Source: Acidobacteriota bacterium
GTDB lineage: Bacteria > Acidobacteriota > Terriglobia > UBA7540
Direction of reading: 5' to 3'
Length of the DNA stretch: 41,443 bases
Assembly: GCA_003165315.1 (NCBI GenBank)
Contig: PLSX01000020.1
Coordinates: forward strand, 1 to 41,443
Shown: positions 8,568 through 16,872 of the stretch, piece after piece
Layout: the number at the start of each line of letters is the position of its first letter
Position numbering within the stretch: position 1 is the first letter of the stretch
Notes under the pieces: model-generated
The model's input: only the letters and a program-made list of their open reading frames with translations
The model's database searches: none
Told to the model about the DNA's origin: nothing
Program-made: the position numbers and the translations under genes

Positions 8568-10109
8568 TCAAACCTCGCCCGCTCCCAACTTTGCCAGAGT
8601 GTGCGAAAGGTCCTGCACCGCCGGATAAAGGTCGCGATAGACTTGATAATATTTTTCGTAAGTCGCAACGTTTTCCGGCTTGGGCGACATGGACTCTTTC
8701 ACCTGAATGGCTTCCTGAGCGGACTCTTCCACCGAGGAGTAGATCTTGGCGCCAACTCCCGCCAACAATGCGGCGCCGAGGGCTGATCCTTCCGATGTTC
8801 GTAAAGTGACAAGTTCCTTGCCATAGATGTCTGCCTGAATCTGGCGCCACAGAAAACTACGAGAACCCCCGCCCGAGGCGCGAATCTGTTCAACAGGAAT
8901 GCCCAACTCTTTGAAGATTTCCAGAGAGTCGCGCAGGCTGAATGCCACGCCTTCCAGGATTGAGCGGACCAGATGCGATCGCGTGTGCGCCGCCGTCATG
9001 CCGAACCACATGCCTCGGGCCTGCGAATCCAGGTGGGGAGTCCGCTCGCCCATCAAATAAGGCAGCCACAGCAAACCATCGCTGCCCGGGCGGATTCTTT
9101 CGGCCTCGCGAATAATCAGTTCATAAGGGTCCACATCAGCTTGTTTTCCATACCACGACTCTGTGTAGCCAAAGTTGTCGCGGAACCAGCGCAGGGAGAG
9201 TCCCGCGCCTTGAGTAACGCCCATTACGTGCCATTTTCCCGGAACCGCGTGGCAGAAAGTGTGGATACGCCCTCGCGGGTCAAGTTTGGGCGCATCAGTA
9301 TAGGTGAAGATCACCCCCGAAGTGCCCAGAGTTGCCGAAGTCAGACCTGGCAGCACGATGCCATTGCCGACAGCGCTGGCGGCCTGATCGCCTGCACCGC
9401 CTACCACCGGGGTTCCGGCGCTGAGGCCGGTGAGTACGGCCACCTCTTGCGTGATTTCGCCCGTAATCTCTGGGGACTCGAAGGCCTTGGGCAGAATTTG
9501 CGCGTCAATTCCCAACGCGCTGAGCATTTCCGCCGACCAGCGACGGTGGGTAACATCGAAAAGTAAAGTCCCCGAGGCGTCGGAAACGTCCGTGGCAAAC
9601 TCCCCTGTCAACCGGTAACGAACAAAGTCCTTGGGGAGCAAGAAATGGGCGACTCGCTCGTAAACTTTGGGCTCATTATCACGAACCCAGAGAATCTTCG
9701 GAGCACTAAAGCCGGTGAGCGCGGGGTTGGATGTGTATTGTATAAGCTGTGCCGCTCCCACTTTGTTGGTGATCCAATCGCATTGCGCCTGGCTGCGTTG
9801 GTCGCACCAAATCAGTGAGGGACGAAGGACAGCGCGCGATTTATCGAGCAGAACAACGCCATGCATCTGCCCGGAAAAACCCACAGCGGCGATTTCCGAG
9901 CCCTTAACCCCGGTCTCTTCAAGCGCGCTGCGAATGGCCACCAGCGTCGCCTGCCACCAGTCTTCCGGATCCTGTTCAGCCCAGCCGGGCCTGGCCATCC
10001 GCATCGGTTGATGGTCGCCAGTCGCGGCGCCCACCACGTGCCCATCCGGGCGAACAATCACGGCTCGCGTGCCAGTAGTGCCAACATCGATTCCCATCAT
10101 ATAAGACAT
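8568..10109 (-). CDS. xylB: Xylulokinase (FGGY-family carbohydrate kinase)
   Basis: A cytoplasmic kinase of 513 residues. The N-terminal ATPase strand is GIDVGTTGTRA (6-16). GFSGQMHG (78-84) carries the Met-His pair that contacts xylulose in E. coli XylB, and GGAGDQAAS supplies the catalytic base Asp241. The C-terminal ATP site includes ASGGGSRS. These residues favour D-xylulose over glycerol or gluconate, although related ketoses are possible. The ATG at 10109 is preceded by GGGGG at 5 bases. No xylose isomerase of the XylA type is nearby. Instead a TIM-barrel isomerase and an NAD-dependent dehydrogenase lie upstream, so the phosphorylated ketose may come from another route. Confidence 0.9.
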   Translation of the reverse strand: MSYMMGIDVGTTGTRAVIVRPDGHVVGAATGDHQPMRMARPGWAEQDPEDWWQATLVAIRSALEETGVKGSEIAAVGFSGQMHGVVLLDKSRAVLRPSLIWCDQRSQAQCDWITNKVGAAQLIQYTSNPALTGFSAPKILWVRDNEPKVYERVAHFLLPKDFVRYRLTGEFATDVSDASGTLLFDVTHRRWSAEMLSALGIDAQILPKAFESPEITGEITQEVAVLTGLSAGTPVVGGAGDQAASAVGNGIVLPGLTSATLGTSGVIFTYTDAPKLDPRGRIHTFCHAVPGKWHVMGVTQGAGLSLRWFRDNFGYTESWYGKQADVDPYELIIREAERIRPGSDGLLWLPYLMGERTPHLDSQARGMWFGMTAAHTRSHLVRSILEGVAFSLRDSLEIFKELGIPVEQIRASGGGSRSFLWRQIQADIYGKELVTLRTSEGSALGAALLAGVGAKIYSSVEESAQEAIQVKESMSPKPENVATYEKYYQVYRDLYPAVQDLSHTLAKLGAGEV

Positions 10110-10130
10110 GTTTCCCCCAGGAGAATTCTA

Positions 10131-10262
10131 AATTAATGGTGAATGCCGACTTGTGAATGGTGAACACTCACTGTGGTTTCGCGGTCGTCCGAGCCCTTGC
10201 CGCGATGCCTCGGGGCCGGAGATCCAACGGGAGGCGATGCTTCCAATCACAAATCACCAATT
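10131..10262. repeat. Short heptad-phased runs in the xylB upstream gap
   Basis: The 174-bp gap between xylB and the dehydrogenase gene has GTGAATG CCGACTT GTGAATG GTGAACA near 10139-10166 and CCAATCA CAAATCA CCAATTC near 10245-10265. The seven-base phase is the same as in other gaps. Confidence 0.4.
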
Positions 10263-10283
10263 CCGCGTGGCTCGTAAGCGTTC

Positions 10284-11441
10284 TTAGGCCTTCACTTTTT
10301 CCCAGCGCCCCGATTTCGACGAACGTTCGATAGTATCAAGGACGGTTTGATTGCGCGCGCCATGGCGGAAGTTCGGCTCCGGCAAACGGTCTTCGTCGAT
10401 GGCCGTCAGGAAATCGTGGATGCCATGAACGAACGTGTGTTCGTAACCAATGATATGCCCCGGGGGCCACCAATTGCCGACATAGGGATGTTCCGGCTGC
10501 GTCACAATGATGTTCTTGTAACCCTGCACTTCAGAAGGTTCAGTGCGATCGAAAAACTCCAGTTCGTTCATGCGCTCCATGTTGAAGGCGATACTCCCCT
10601 TGCTTCCATAAACCTGAAAAGTGTTGTGATTCCTGCGGCCACCGGCAAAACGGGTTGACTCAAAAACCCCGACGCTGCCGTTCTTGAATCGGGCCAGGAA
10701 GTTCGCATCGTCATCAACGGTAACTTTACCTTTGCCACCCTGGCCTTTGGCTCCCCACGCACCCGATCCCTGGGCAACGAGAGGCCGCTCCTTAATGAAA
10801 GTCGTCAACTGGCCCGTTACCGTTTGAATTTCACCGATCAGGAATTCGGCAAGATCCGTAGCATGCGCACCGATATCACCCAAGGCGCCGCTGCCGGCGT
10901 ATTTCTTTTCCAGCCGCCAAACCAGGGGGAAATCCGGATCCATGATCCAATCCTGTAAATAGGCTCCGTGATAGTGGTAGACCTCCCCAATTTTGCCTTC
11001 TTCAATCAATCGCTTGGCGAAGGCGACGGCAGGCACCCGGCGATAATTAAAATTGACCATGTGCATCACGCCGGCTTTTTCAACGGCTTTCAGCATGGCC
11101 TTAGCCTCCGCCAGTGTATTGGCGAGCGGCTTTTCGCAGAAAATGTGCTTGCCTGCCTGGGCGGCGGCAATAACCATAGGATGGTGGAGATAACCGGGCG
11201 TAGAGACATCGACAATGTCGATATCTTTACGCTCCACAACGCGCTCCCACTCGCAATCCGACTCTTCCCAACCAAATTGGCGGGCGGTTTCTTCCAATTC
11301 TTCATTGCACGCCTTCCCACACAAAACCTTCATGCGCGGAACCAGATTCCCCGGAAAGAATTTCCGCACCTGCCGGTAAGCATTGGAATGCGCCTTACCC
11401 ATGAACCTGTGACCAATAAGTGCAACATTAATTTCAGGCAT
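10284..11441 (-). CDS. Gfo/Idh/MocA-family oxidoreductase
   Basis: A 385-residue NAD(P)-dependent sugar or polyol dehydrogenase. The Rossmann motif is GHRFMGKAH (10-18). The conserved EKP is at 103-105 (FCEKPLAN), and the catalytic His193 lies in GDIGAHATDL. The stretch FNYRRVPAVAFAK, then AYLQDW and the AGSGALGD segment, recalls ThuB-like members, some of which make 3-keto sugars; that resemblance is from memory. The frame is open 30 bases further upstream, but the ATG at 11441 has GGGGGAT at good spacing. It is 93 bp downstream of the isomerase gene and is likely co-transcribed. The substrate is not determined. Confidence 0.88.
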   Translation of the reverse strand: MPEINVALIGHRFMGKAHSNAYRQVRKFFPGNLVPRMKVLCGKACNEELEETARQFGWEESDCEWERVVERKDIDIVDVSTPGYLHHPMVIAAAQAGKHIFCEKPLANTLAEAKAMLKAVEKAGVMHMVNFNYRRVPAVAFAKRLIEEGKIGEVYHYHGAYLQDWIMDPDFPLVWRLEKKYAGSGALGDIGAHATDLAEFLIGEIQTVTGQLTTFIKERPLVAQGSGAWGAKGQGGKGKVTVDDDANFLARFKNGSVGVFESTRFAGGRRNHNTFQVYGSKGSIAFNMERMNELEFFDRTEPSEVQGYKNIIVTQPEHPYVGNWWPPGHIIGYEHTFVHGIHDFLTAIDEDRLPEPNFRHGARNQTVLDTIERSSKSGRWEKVKA

Positions 11442-11495
11442 CCGTTTATCCCCCTTGAGTGGCACTTTCACCCGCCGCCGAAAGTCCTGATTGCT

Positions 11496-11528
11496 TGACT
11501 TCGGACTCCGGACTGCGGACCTCGGACG
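11496..11528. repeat. Heptad-phased tract between isomerase and dehydrogenase genes
   Basis: The sequence reads GACTTCG GACTCCG GACTGCG GACCTCG GACG, a clear seven-base tandem with drift. It occupies the 93-bp gap between the two sugar genes. Confidence 0.55.
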
Positions 11529-11534
11529 TTCTTC

Positions 11535-12494
11535 TTATGCCCACCACATTTCTTTGAGTTTCTCCTTGATAACAACCTGGTGGAGGAAGGCAGAACCTTT
11601 GCTCAGCCCTTGATCAACCGACATCAAACTATCCTCGTGCTCGATGGAAAGCACATCGTCGTACCCCACCATTTGTAACGTGGAGACCAAATCACACCAA
11701 AAATCTGCGTCATGACCATAACCAACAGTGCGGAATATCCAGGAACGATTTTTCTCATCGCTGTAGGGCTTGTAGTCCAAAACGCCATTGACCTTCACGT
11801 TGACGTCGTAAAGGCGCGTATCCTTGGCGTGAACGTGGAACACGGCGTCGCCCAGCTTCCGAATCGCCGTGCAAGGATCAATCCCCTGCCAGAACATGTG
11901 GCTGGGGTCGAAATTGCAGCCGACGGCAGGCCCAGCAGCCTCACGCAAGCGCAACATGGTCTCGGGATTGTAAACGACAAAGCCCGGGTGCATCTCAATC
12001 CCGATGCGCACGCCGTGGTCTTCCGCAAACTTTGCGTGCTTCACCCAATAAGGGATGACCTTCTTTTCCCACTGCCATTTTATGATTTCAAGAAAGTCAG
12101 GAGGCCATGCAGTAGGCGACCAATTGGGGTACTTGGATTTGTCCGAATCACCCGGGCAGCCGGAGAAGTCAATGACCGTCTTAACGCCCAGTTTTTCTGC
12201 CAGAAGGATCGTCTTTCTACTGGTGGCGGCATGGAGCTGCGCAATCGCCTTGTTGGGATGCAGCGGGTTGCCATGGGAACTCAAAGCGCTGATGGTGATT
12301 CCCGCGTCTGCCAGCTTCTGCTTGAATTCTTTCAGTTTGGAAGCCTGATGTAACCATTCAAGCTTGAGGTGCGGCTCGCCCGGATAATTCCCGGTGCCCA
12401 ACTCCAGTGCCTCTATTCCCAGTGGCTTAACTTTTTGAATCACTTCATCCAGGCTCAAATTGGCCAGAAGTGCCGTAAAGAGTCCTACTTTCAT
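11535..12494 (-). CDS. Sugar phosphate isomerase/epimerase (AP-endonuclease-2-type TIM barrel)
   Basis: A 319-residue TIM barrel of the xylose-isomerase-like superfamily. The metal ligands are visible: Glu167 in GIEMHPG, Asp196 in NFDPSHM, His222 in VHAKD and Glu285 in SIEHED. It starts with MKVGLFTALL. The ATG at 12494 has GGGGGAG 7 bases upstream, whereas the frame open to 12554 adds an unstructured basic stretch. It is the first gene of the minus-strand sugar cluster. Members act as ketose epimerases, hydroxypyruvate isomerases or 2-keto-inositol dehydratases, so pairing with the Gfo/Idh/MocA dehydrogenase suggests oxidation followed by isomerisation or elimination. The exact reaction is unknown. 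Confidence 0.88.
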   Translation of the reverse strand: MKVGLFTALLANLSLDEVIQKVKPLGIEALELGTGNYPGEPHLKLEWLHQASKLKEFKQKLADAGITISALSSHGNPLHPNKAIAQLHAATSRKTILLAEKLGVKTVIDFSGCPGDSDKSKYPNWSPTAWPPDFLEIIKWQWEKKVIPYWVKHAKFAEDHGVRIGIEMHPGFVVYNPETMLRLREAAGPAVGCNFDPSHMFWQGIDPCTAIRKLGDAVFHVHAKDTRLYDVNVKVNGVLDYKPYSDEKNRSWIFRTVGYGHDADFWCDLVSTLQMVGYDDVLSIEHEDSLMSVDQGLSKGSAFLHQVVIKEKLKEMWWA

Positions 12495-12641
12495 TTTGTA
12501 TCTCCCCCTTTTGGCGCCCGGAGATTGCTTCGGCCGAACTTGTTGGTCCGGCAACTCTCAACACGGCTGCCCGTCAGTTGTTTGCTCCACTTGAAAAGAC
12601 GCTAAATCTATCGTCCGCGCGTCCCGGCGTCAACTGGAAAG

Positions 12642-14624
12642 TTATTTCAGATGGTGATCGTACCATTCCAGGGTACGTTGCATGATGTCGCGGCGGTGCG
12701 CGGAGTCCGAAATCAGGTGCCCCTCGAAGGGATACACCACAAATTGATTCTCCACGCCCAGTGTCTCCAAAGCGTGCGAAAATTCAAAGGATTGCGGCGT
12801 TGGACACTCGCCGTCTCGATCACCCACCAGCGTGAGGACCGGTGTTTTAGCGCTCTTGATGAAGGTGATGGGCGAGCTTCTTGCGTACACCCCCGGGTCG
12901 TCATAAACCGACGCGCCAAAGAAGGGGATCATCCACTGGTCGATGTCGTTCTCCCCGTAGTAGCTCTGCCAATTGGCGATGCCCGCCCCGGCCACGGCGG
13001 CGTGGAAGCGTGTCGTCTGGGTGACGGCCCACATCGTCATGTAACCACCATAGCTCCAGCCGCCAATGCCGACGCGGTTGTTGTCCACGGGATAGTGCTT
13101 CACCACGTAATCGACTCCGGCGAGGATGTCCCGCAAGTCACCGTATCCAAAGTCTTTGACATTGCCGCGCGTAAAAGTTTCGCCCTGGCCAAAGCTTCCC
13201 CGCGGGTTGGGCCTCAGCACAAAGTACCCATAGTGGGTCAGCAGAGTGAAGTCAAAGAAGGTCGTGGGCCAAAGGGGTCGCGCCATGGCGCCGGGACCGC
13301 CGTGGACCTCCACCACCAGGGGGTAACTCTTGGAGGGGTCATAGTCCAATGGGTAGCTGAGCCAGCCCTGAACATTTAGTCCGTCATTTTGCCAGTGGAT
13401 ACTCTCGGCCCTCCCAAAATTAGGGCGAATAGCCCGGTGTATCCCGGTGATTTCCCGCCAATCCCCCATGTTCCCAGCCCACACTTCGGGGGGATTGGAG
13501 TAGCTTTCCCGCACCACGCCCCATATCTTCCCATCTTTGGCCAGAGAGAGGCCAAAGTTCCCCCCGCCGAGGGACAGGGTCTCCGGGCCGCTCCACAATT
13601 GGGTCAATTTGTCACTTTGGACGTCCACCGTCCCGATGCCGCTCGCACCATCCAAGCTTTCCAACAGGAGAATCTCTTCCCCGCCCTGCCGCCAAGCCAG
13701 TGAGCTGATGGACGCCTTGAGCCCGGGGGTCAAGTTGCGGACGGCGCCCCCCGCGGCTGGAATCAGGAAAACGTCGCCGCCCACTGAGCCCTCGTCGCTC
13801 ATCAACCCTCCGATAAACGCTACATTCTTCCCGTTGGGCGACCACCGTGGCACTGCAACTTGCAGTTCCGGCTTATAGAGGGCTTTCACCGCGCCGGAGT
13901 CCGCCTGAAGGGTGTAGATCTGCGCGGTCCACCAATTGGCATCGCCAGCGCCGTGAGCGGCGGTCATGGCAAATTGCCGGCCATCAGGCGACCAGTCGTA
14001 TTCATAGACATACATGTCAACCGGAGAAACCTGGCGAGCGTTTCCCGTGGCTGCATCTACGATGGTTAGGCGCTGTTCGTAAATCTTGCTGCCGATCACG
14101 CCCGAGGGAAGTGTCATGGGCTCCAACGGACCAGGCTGCCGTGGAGCGTTTTCAATGAAGAGCAAAGCCACCGACTTCCCGTCGGGCGACCAGGCCGGAG
14201 CGTCCAGCGTTCCCGTCAACTCCGTGATCTTGCGCGCGTCTCCCCCCGTAGCTTTGGCCACATAGAGCTGAACCTGATCGGGTGTCTGGGCATTTGAAAG
14301 GAAAGCCAATTGGCGGCTGTCGGGGGACCAGGCAATGGCATGTTCGTCGGAAGCTTCATCGCCGCTGCCCGCAGTGATATGCCGCTTGGTGGATTCGGGC
14401 GACTCCAGCGTGCAGACAAAGATCCCATGCGAGGAGGCGCCGTCTTCAACCCAGGCCACGCGTTGGCCATCCGGTGAAATGGCCACTTGGCGGATCTGGT
14501 GGGCGTTCCCAAGGGAATCCAGCAACGCGTCAAGTGAGGAATTCTGGGCGCTGGCACTGCCGGAAAGCGGGACGAAGAAAAGTGGAAGAATCAGGAGGAA
14601 GTTCCGCGCCACTCGGCGGACCAT
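12642..14624 (-). CDS. Exported S9-family peptidase (prolyl oligopeptidase family)
   Basis: About 660 residues. The N-terminus MVRRVARNFLLILPLFF ending in SASAQ is a typical signal peptide, so the enzyme is periplasmic or secreted. A seven-bladed beta-propeller follows, with repeated SPDG, SPDS and SPNG turns. The alpha/beta hydrolase domain has the nucleophile Ser524 in GGWSYGGYM, Asp604 in VGDRDGE and His636 in FEGHL. This fits the S9C acylaminoacyl-peptidase or dipeptidyl-peptidase group. An in-frame TTG at 14657 is possible, but the ATG at 14624 gives a cleaner signal peptide and has GGAG about 8 bases upstream. It stands alone and probably takes part in peptide scavenging. Confidence 0.92.
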   Translation of the reverse strand: MVRRVARNFLLILPLFFVPLSGSASAQNSSLDALLDSLGNAHQIRQVAISPDGQRVAWVEDGASSHGIFVCTLESPESTKRHITAGSGDEASDEHAIAWSPDSRQLAFLSNAQTPDQVQLYVAKATGGDARKITELTGTLDAPAWSPDGKSVALLFIENAPRQPGPLEPMTLPSGVIGSKIYEQRLTIVDAATGNARQVSPVDMYVYEYDWSPDGRQFAMTAAHGAGDANWWTAQIYTLQADSGAVKALYKPELQVAVPRWSPNGKNVAFIGGLMSDEGSVGGDVFLIPAAGGAVRNLTPGLKASISSLAWRQGGEEILLLESLDGASGIGTVDVQSDKLTQLWSGPETLSLGGGNFGLSLAKDGKIWGVVRESYSNPPEVWAGNMGDWREITGIHRAIRPNFGRAESIHWQNDGLNVQGWLSYPLDYDPSKSYPLVVEVHGGPGAMARPLWPTTFFDFTLLTHYGYFVLRPNPRGSFGQGETFTRGNVKDFGYGDLRDILAGVDYVVKHYPVDNNRVGIGGWSYGGYMTMWAVTQTTRFHAAVAGAGIANWQSYYGENDIDQWMIPFFGASVYDDPGVYARSSPITFIKSAKTPVLTLVGDRDGECPTPQSFEFSHALETLGVENQFVVYPFEGHLISDSAHRRDIMQRTLEWYDHHLK

Positions 14625-14840
14625 TGAACCACTCCAACGTGATTTTGTTCGTTTCAATATGAAAGTATTCCCTGCGGGGGCAGCCCCGGAGAGTCAAAAG
14701 CCCAGCGGACCATCGTACCGGATGGCGCATCCCGCGGCAAGCATGCCTGCCGAACCGCGCACAATAGAAGACAAAGGGTGGATTTCATGAGGACTTCGGG
14801 CATGGATTTTCGCGGATTTGCACGAACCACCAAGCACGGA

Positions 14841-14907
14841 AAGCAGTAGACAGTAGGTTATGTGCAGTTGGCAGTAAGGAGAAAGCAGGAGGTGGCAGGC
14901 AGCCTGG
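14841..14907. repeat. Heptad-phased intergenic tract
   Basis: GCAGTAG ACAGTAG GTTATGT GCAGTTG GCAGTAA GGAGAAA GCAGGAG GTGGCAG GCAGCCT: nine consecutive seven-base units with a GCAG-rich core. It lies upstream of both the S9 peptidase gene and the RND operon. Confidence 0.55.
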
Positions 14908-14972
14908 CACGGTCGTCGTGCAAGTGAAGGTGACACCGGCCGGATCAACGATGCCGGGTTAAAGCCGCAGGG

Positions 14973-14988
14973 GCGGTTCTCGAACCGC
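14973..14988. repeat. REP-like palindrome, copy 2
   Basis: GCGGTTCTCGAACCGC forms a seven-pair stem with a two-base centre. It differs from the copy at 4186-4201 by one base and, like it, is preceded by GGG. Confidence 0.55.
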
Positions 14989-15124
14989 ACGGTCGCGCAA
15001 TACAGAACTAAAACTCATCGCCATTCTATCGAAACTCCCCCAATCCCACGAAACGGATGACGAAAAGATAGGCTCTGGCTGGCCGAAAGATATCTTGCCT
15101 TGGAAGTATACATGCCCATTTCAG

Positions 15125-15151
15125 TATTTCTATATAAGACATATTTCTATA
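15125..15151. promoter_or_regulatory. AT-rich region with direct repeat TATTTCTATA
   Basis: TATTTCTATA occurs at 15125-15134 and 15142-15151, a 17-bp step, within an AT-rich island of several overlapping TATAAT-like hexamers. It lies about 360 bp upstream of the efflux adaptor gene. It is a candidate promoter or repressor site, but the true transcription start cannot be chosen. Confidence 0.3.
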
Positions 15152-15508
15152 AATAATATATCCTATATGCTTAACTTCCATAACTTCCTTGTGCCTTCCT
15201 TATGACTTCCGCATGAACGGACCTCTATCCTTGATTTCGTCGCCGCCAGGTGCGGGGCAATCGGATCACTCAGCCAATCGGGCCCGCATCAACGAGGTTG
15301 TCGCAGCCGGACAAAATCGCTGCGGCGTGTGCCTATGTGCTGCTACCGAGGCTTGAGGGCAGTGCCTGGAAGATAGGCCAGGGTGTCTGGAAGATAACTG
15401 GAAAAGGTTTTAGGCAGAGTCCTAACCTTATTGCTTGGTTCCACAGTGACGCCGTCTCATGGGTCCATCCAGTGATACTCAAATACCTCTGACGGTTGGA
15501 GGAAATCG

Positions 15509-16696
15509 ATGAAATTTCCGGTTCATTTTAAGAAAGGGATTGCGGTGGTGTTGGTGGCGGCCGCAGTTATTATAATTGCCACGGGACTTGCGCGCAGCCA
15601 TGGCCAATCGCCGGGGGCCGATCCAGATGCAGGAGCAGGACCCAACCATTCCGATGCGGCCCTGGATCTGACGCCCAATCAACTCAACACGATCAAGATC
15701 GTGCCGGTAGGCACCTACCTGTTTCCGGTTGAGAAGGAAGCAGTGGGCAGCATTGATTTTGACGAGGACCTGTCCGTGCAGGTTTTCCCCGATTACCAGG
15801 GGACCATCCTTGAAACCCTGGTGCAATTGGGCGCCGAAGTGCAAAAGGACCAGCCGCTTTACACCATCAAAAGCCCCGACCTCATTCAGGCGGAGTCAAC
15901 GCTGATTGGGGCGGCAGCCGTTTACGACCTCACCAACAAGGAACTTCTGCGCGTACAGGGACTGGGCGGAGTTGCCGAACGTGAACGGGAGCAGGCGACC
16001 TCCGACCAGCAGGCCGCCGATGGAGCGCTCAAAGCCGCGCGCGACGCCGTCCGGGTCTTCGGAAAGACCGGCGCGGAGATTAACCAGATAATTGCCTCAC
16101 GCAAGATCGATCCCGCCCTCGTGGTGCGCAGTCCGATTCACGGCCAGATTACGGCAAGAAATGCGCAGCCTGGGTTCCTCGTGCAACCCGGAAATCTGCC
16201 TGCTCCCTATTCCGTAGCCGACGTCACCATCAAATGGATGCTTGCAGAGGTTATGGAGAGCGACATTCCTCTATTTCATCTGGGCCAGCCAGTACAAGTC
16301 AAAGTTGTTTCCTATCCCGACCGTGTGTTTTCCGGGAGGGTGACAAAGATCTATGAAACGGTTGACCCCAATACCCACCGGGTAACGATCCGCTCCGAAA
16401 TTGCGGATCCCAAAAACGAACTACATCCCGGAATGCTGGCGAACTTTGTGATTCGCGTGCAGGCTCCAGCGCAATCCACTGCTCTGCCCGCGAACGGCGT
16501 AGTGCGCGAATCCGATGGCACGATGACGGCATGGATGACAAACGATCGCCATCATTTTGTGCAAAGGACCATTAAGACGGGACTGCGCAAGGACAACCAG
16601 GTTCAGATCCTCGATGGATTGCAACCCGGAGAGCTAGCCGTGGCGGATGGCGCTGTCTTTCTCGACAACATGTTGGAAGCGCCACCAAGCGACTAA
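15509..16696 (+). CDS. RND efflux periplasmic adaptor (membrane fusion protein, CusB/CzcB type)
   Basis: A 395-residue membrane fusion protein. A single hydrophobic segment (about 11-27) anchors or exports it. A lipoyl/barrel-sandwich half contains GTILETLVQLGAEVQKDQPL, then comes an alpha-hairpin rich in Ala/Glu/Gln, and then the second lipoyl half SPIHGQITARNAQPG. The beta-barrel and membrane-proximal domains end the chain (GMLANFVIRV). This architecture links the inner-membrane pump to the outer-membrane channel in heavy-metal efflux systems. TTGGAGGAAA precedes the ATG at good spacing. It is the first gene of the efflux cluster. There is no N-terminal His-rich metal domain as in some CusB proteins; only HSD and HGQ are seen. 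Confidence 0.9.
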   Translation: MKFPVHFKKGIAVVLVAAAVIIIATGLARSHGQSPGADPDAGAGPNHSDAALDLTPNQLNTIKIVPVGTYLFPVEKEAVGSIDFDEDLSVQVFPDYQGTILETLVQLGAEVQKDQPLYTIKSPDLIQAESTLIGAAAVYDLTNKELLRVQGLGGVAEREREQATSDQQAADGALKAARDAVRVFGKTGAEINQIIASRKIDPALVVRSPIHGQITARNAQPGFLVQPGNLPAPYSVADVTIKWMLAEVMESDIPLFHLGQPVQVKVVSYPDRVFSGRVTKIYETVDPNTHRVTIRSEIADPKNELHPGMLANFVIRVQAPAQSTALPANGVVRESDGTMTAWMTNDRHHFVQRTIKTGLRKDNQVQILDGLQPGELAVADGAVFLDNMLEAPPSD

Positions 16697-16698
16697 AA

Positions 16699-16855
16699 GG
16701 CAGTGGGTAGTGCCTGATGGTTAGTGGCTAGCGCCCTGAGTTAGAAGGTTGTTGGCAAAGTTAGCCCGCGAGCCGGGCGAGTCAAATCCTTGGCATGCAG
16801 TGGCTGGCGCCTGATGGTTAGTACTGTGATGCTTGCCACTAGCCACTAGCAACTG
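16699..16855. repeat. Heptad-phased tracts with exact 14-bp duplication
   Basis: The gap between the adaptor and pump genes contains GGCAGTG GGTAGTG CCTGATG GTTAGTG GCTAGCG and, further on, a second run ending CTTGCCA CTAGCCA CTAGCAA CTG. GCCTGATGGTTAGT is exactly repeated at 16712-16725 and 16809-16822. It lies inside an operon-like cluster, 5' of the pump gene. Confidence 0.55.
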
Positions 16856-16872
16856 CTTTTTGAGAACTCCCT

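Larger units (their letters stand above)
14625..15508. other. 884-bp intergenic region with repeats and an AT-rich segment
   Basis: No convincing gene was found. The region holds a heptad-phased tract (14841-14907), a REP-like palindrome (14973-14988) and a markedly AT-rich stretch (about 15100-15170) with the repeat TATTTCTATA. The last is the likely regulatory region of the efflux operon that starts at 15509. A short frame at 15250-15492 has no ribosome site and no recognisable sequence. Confidence 0.6.

Noticed and set aside
15250-15492. 80-codon frame before the efflux adaptor
   Set aside because: No ribosome site, no recognisable sequence, and it ends just before a well-placed adaptor start.
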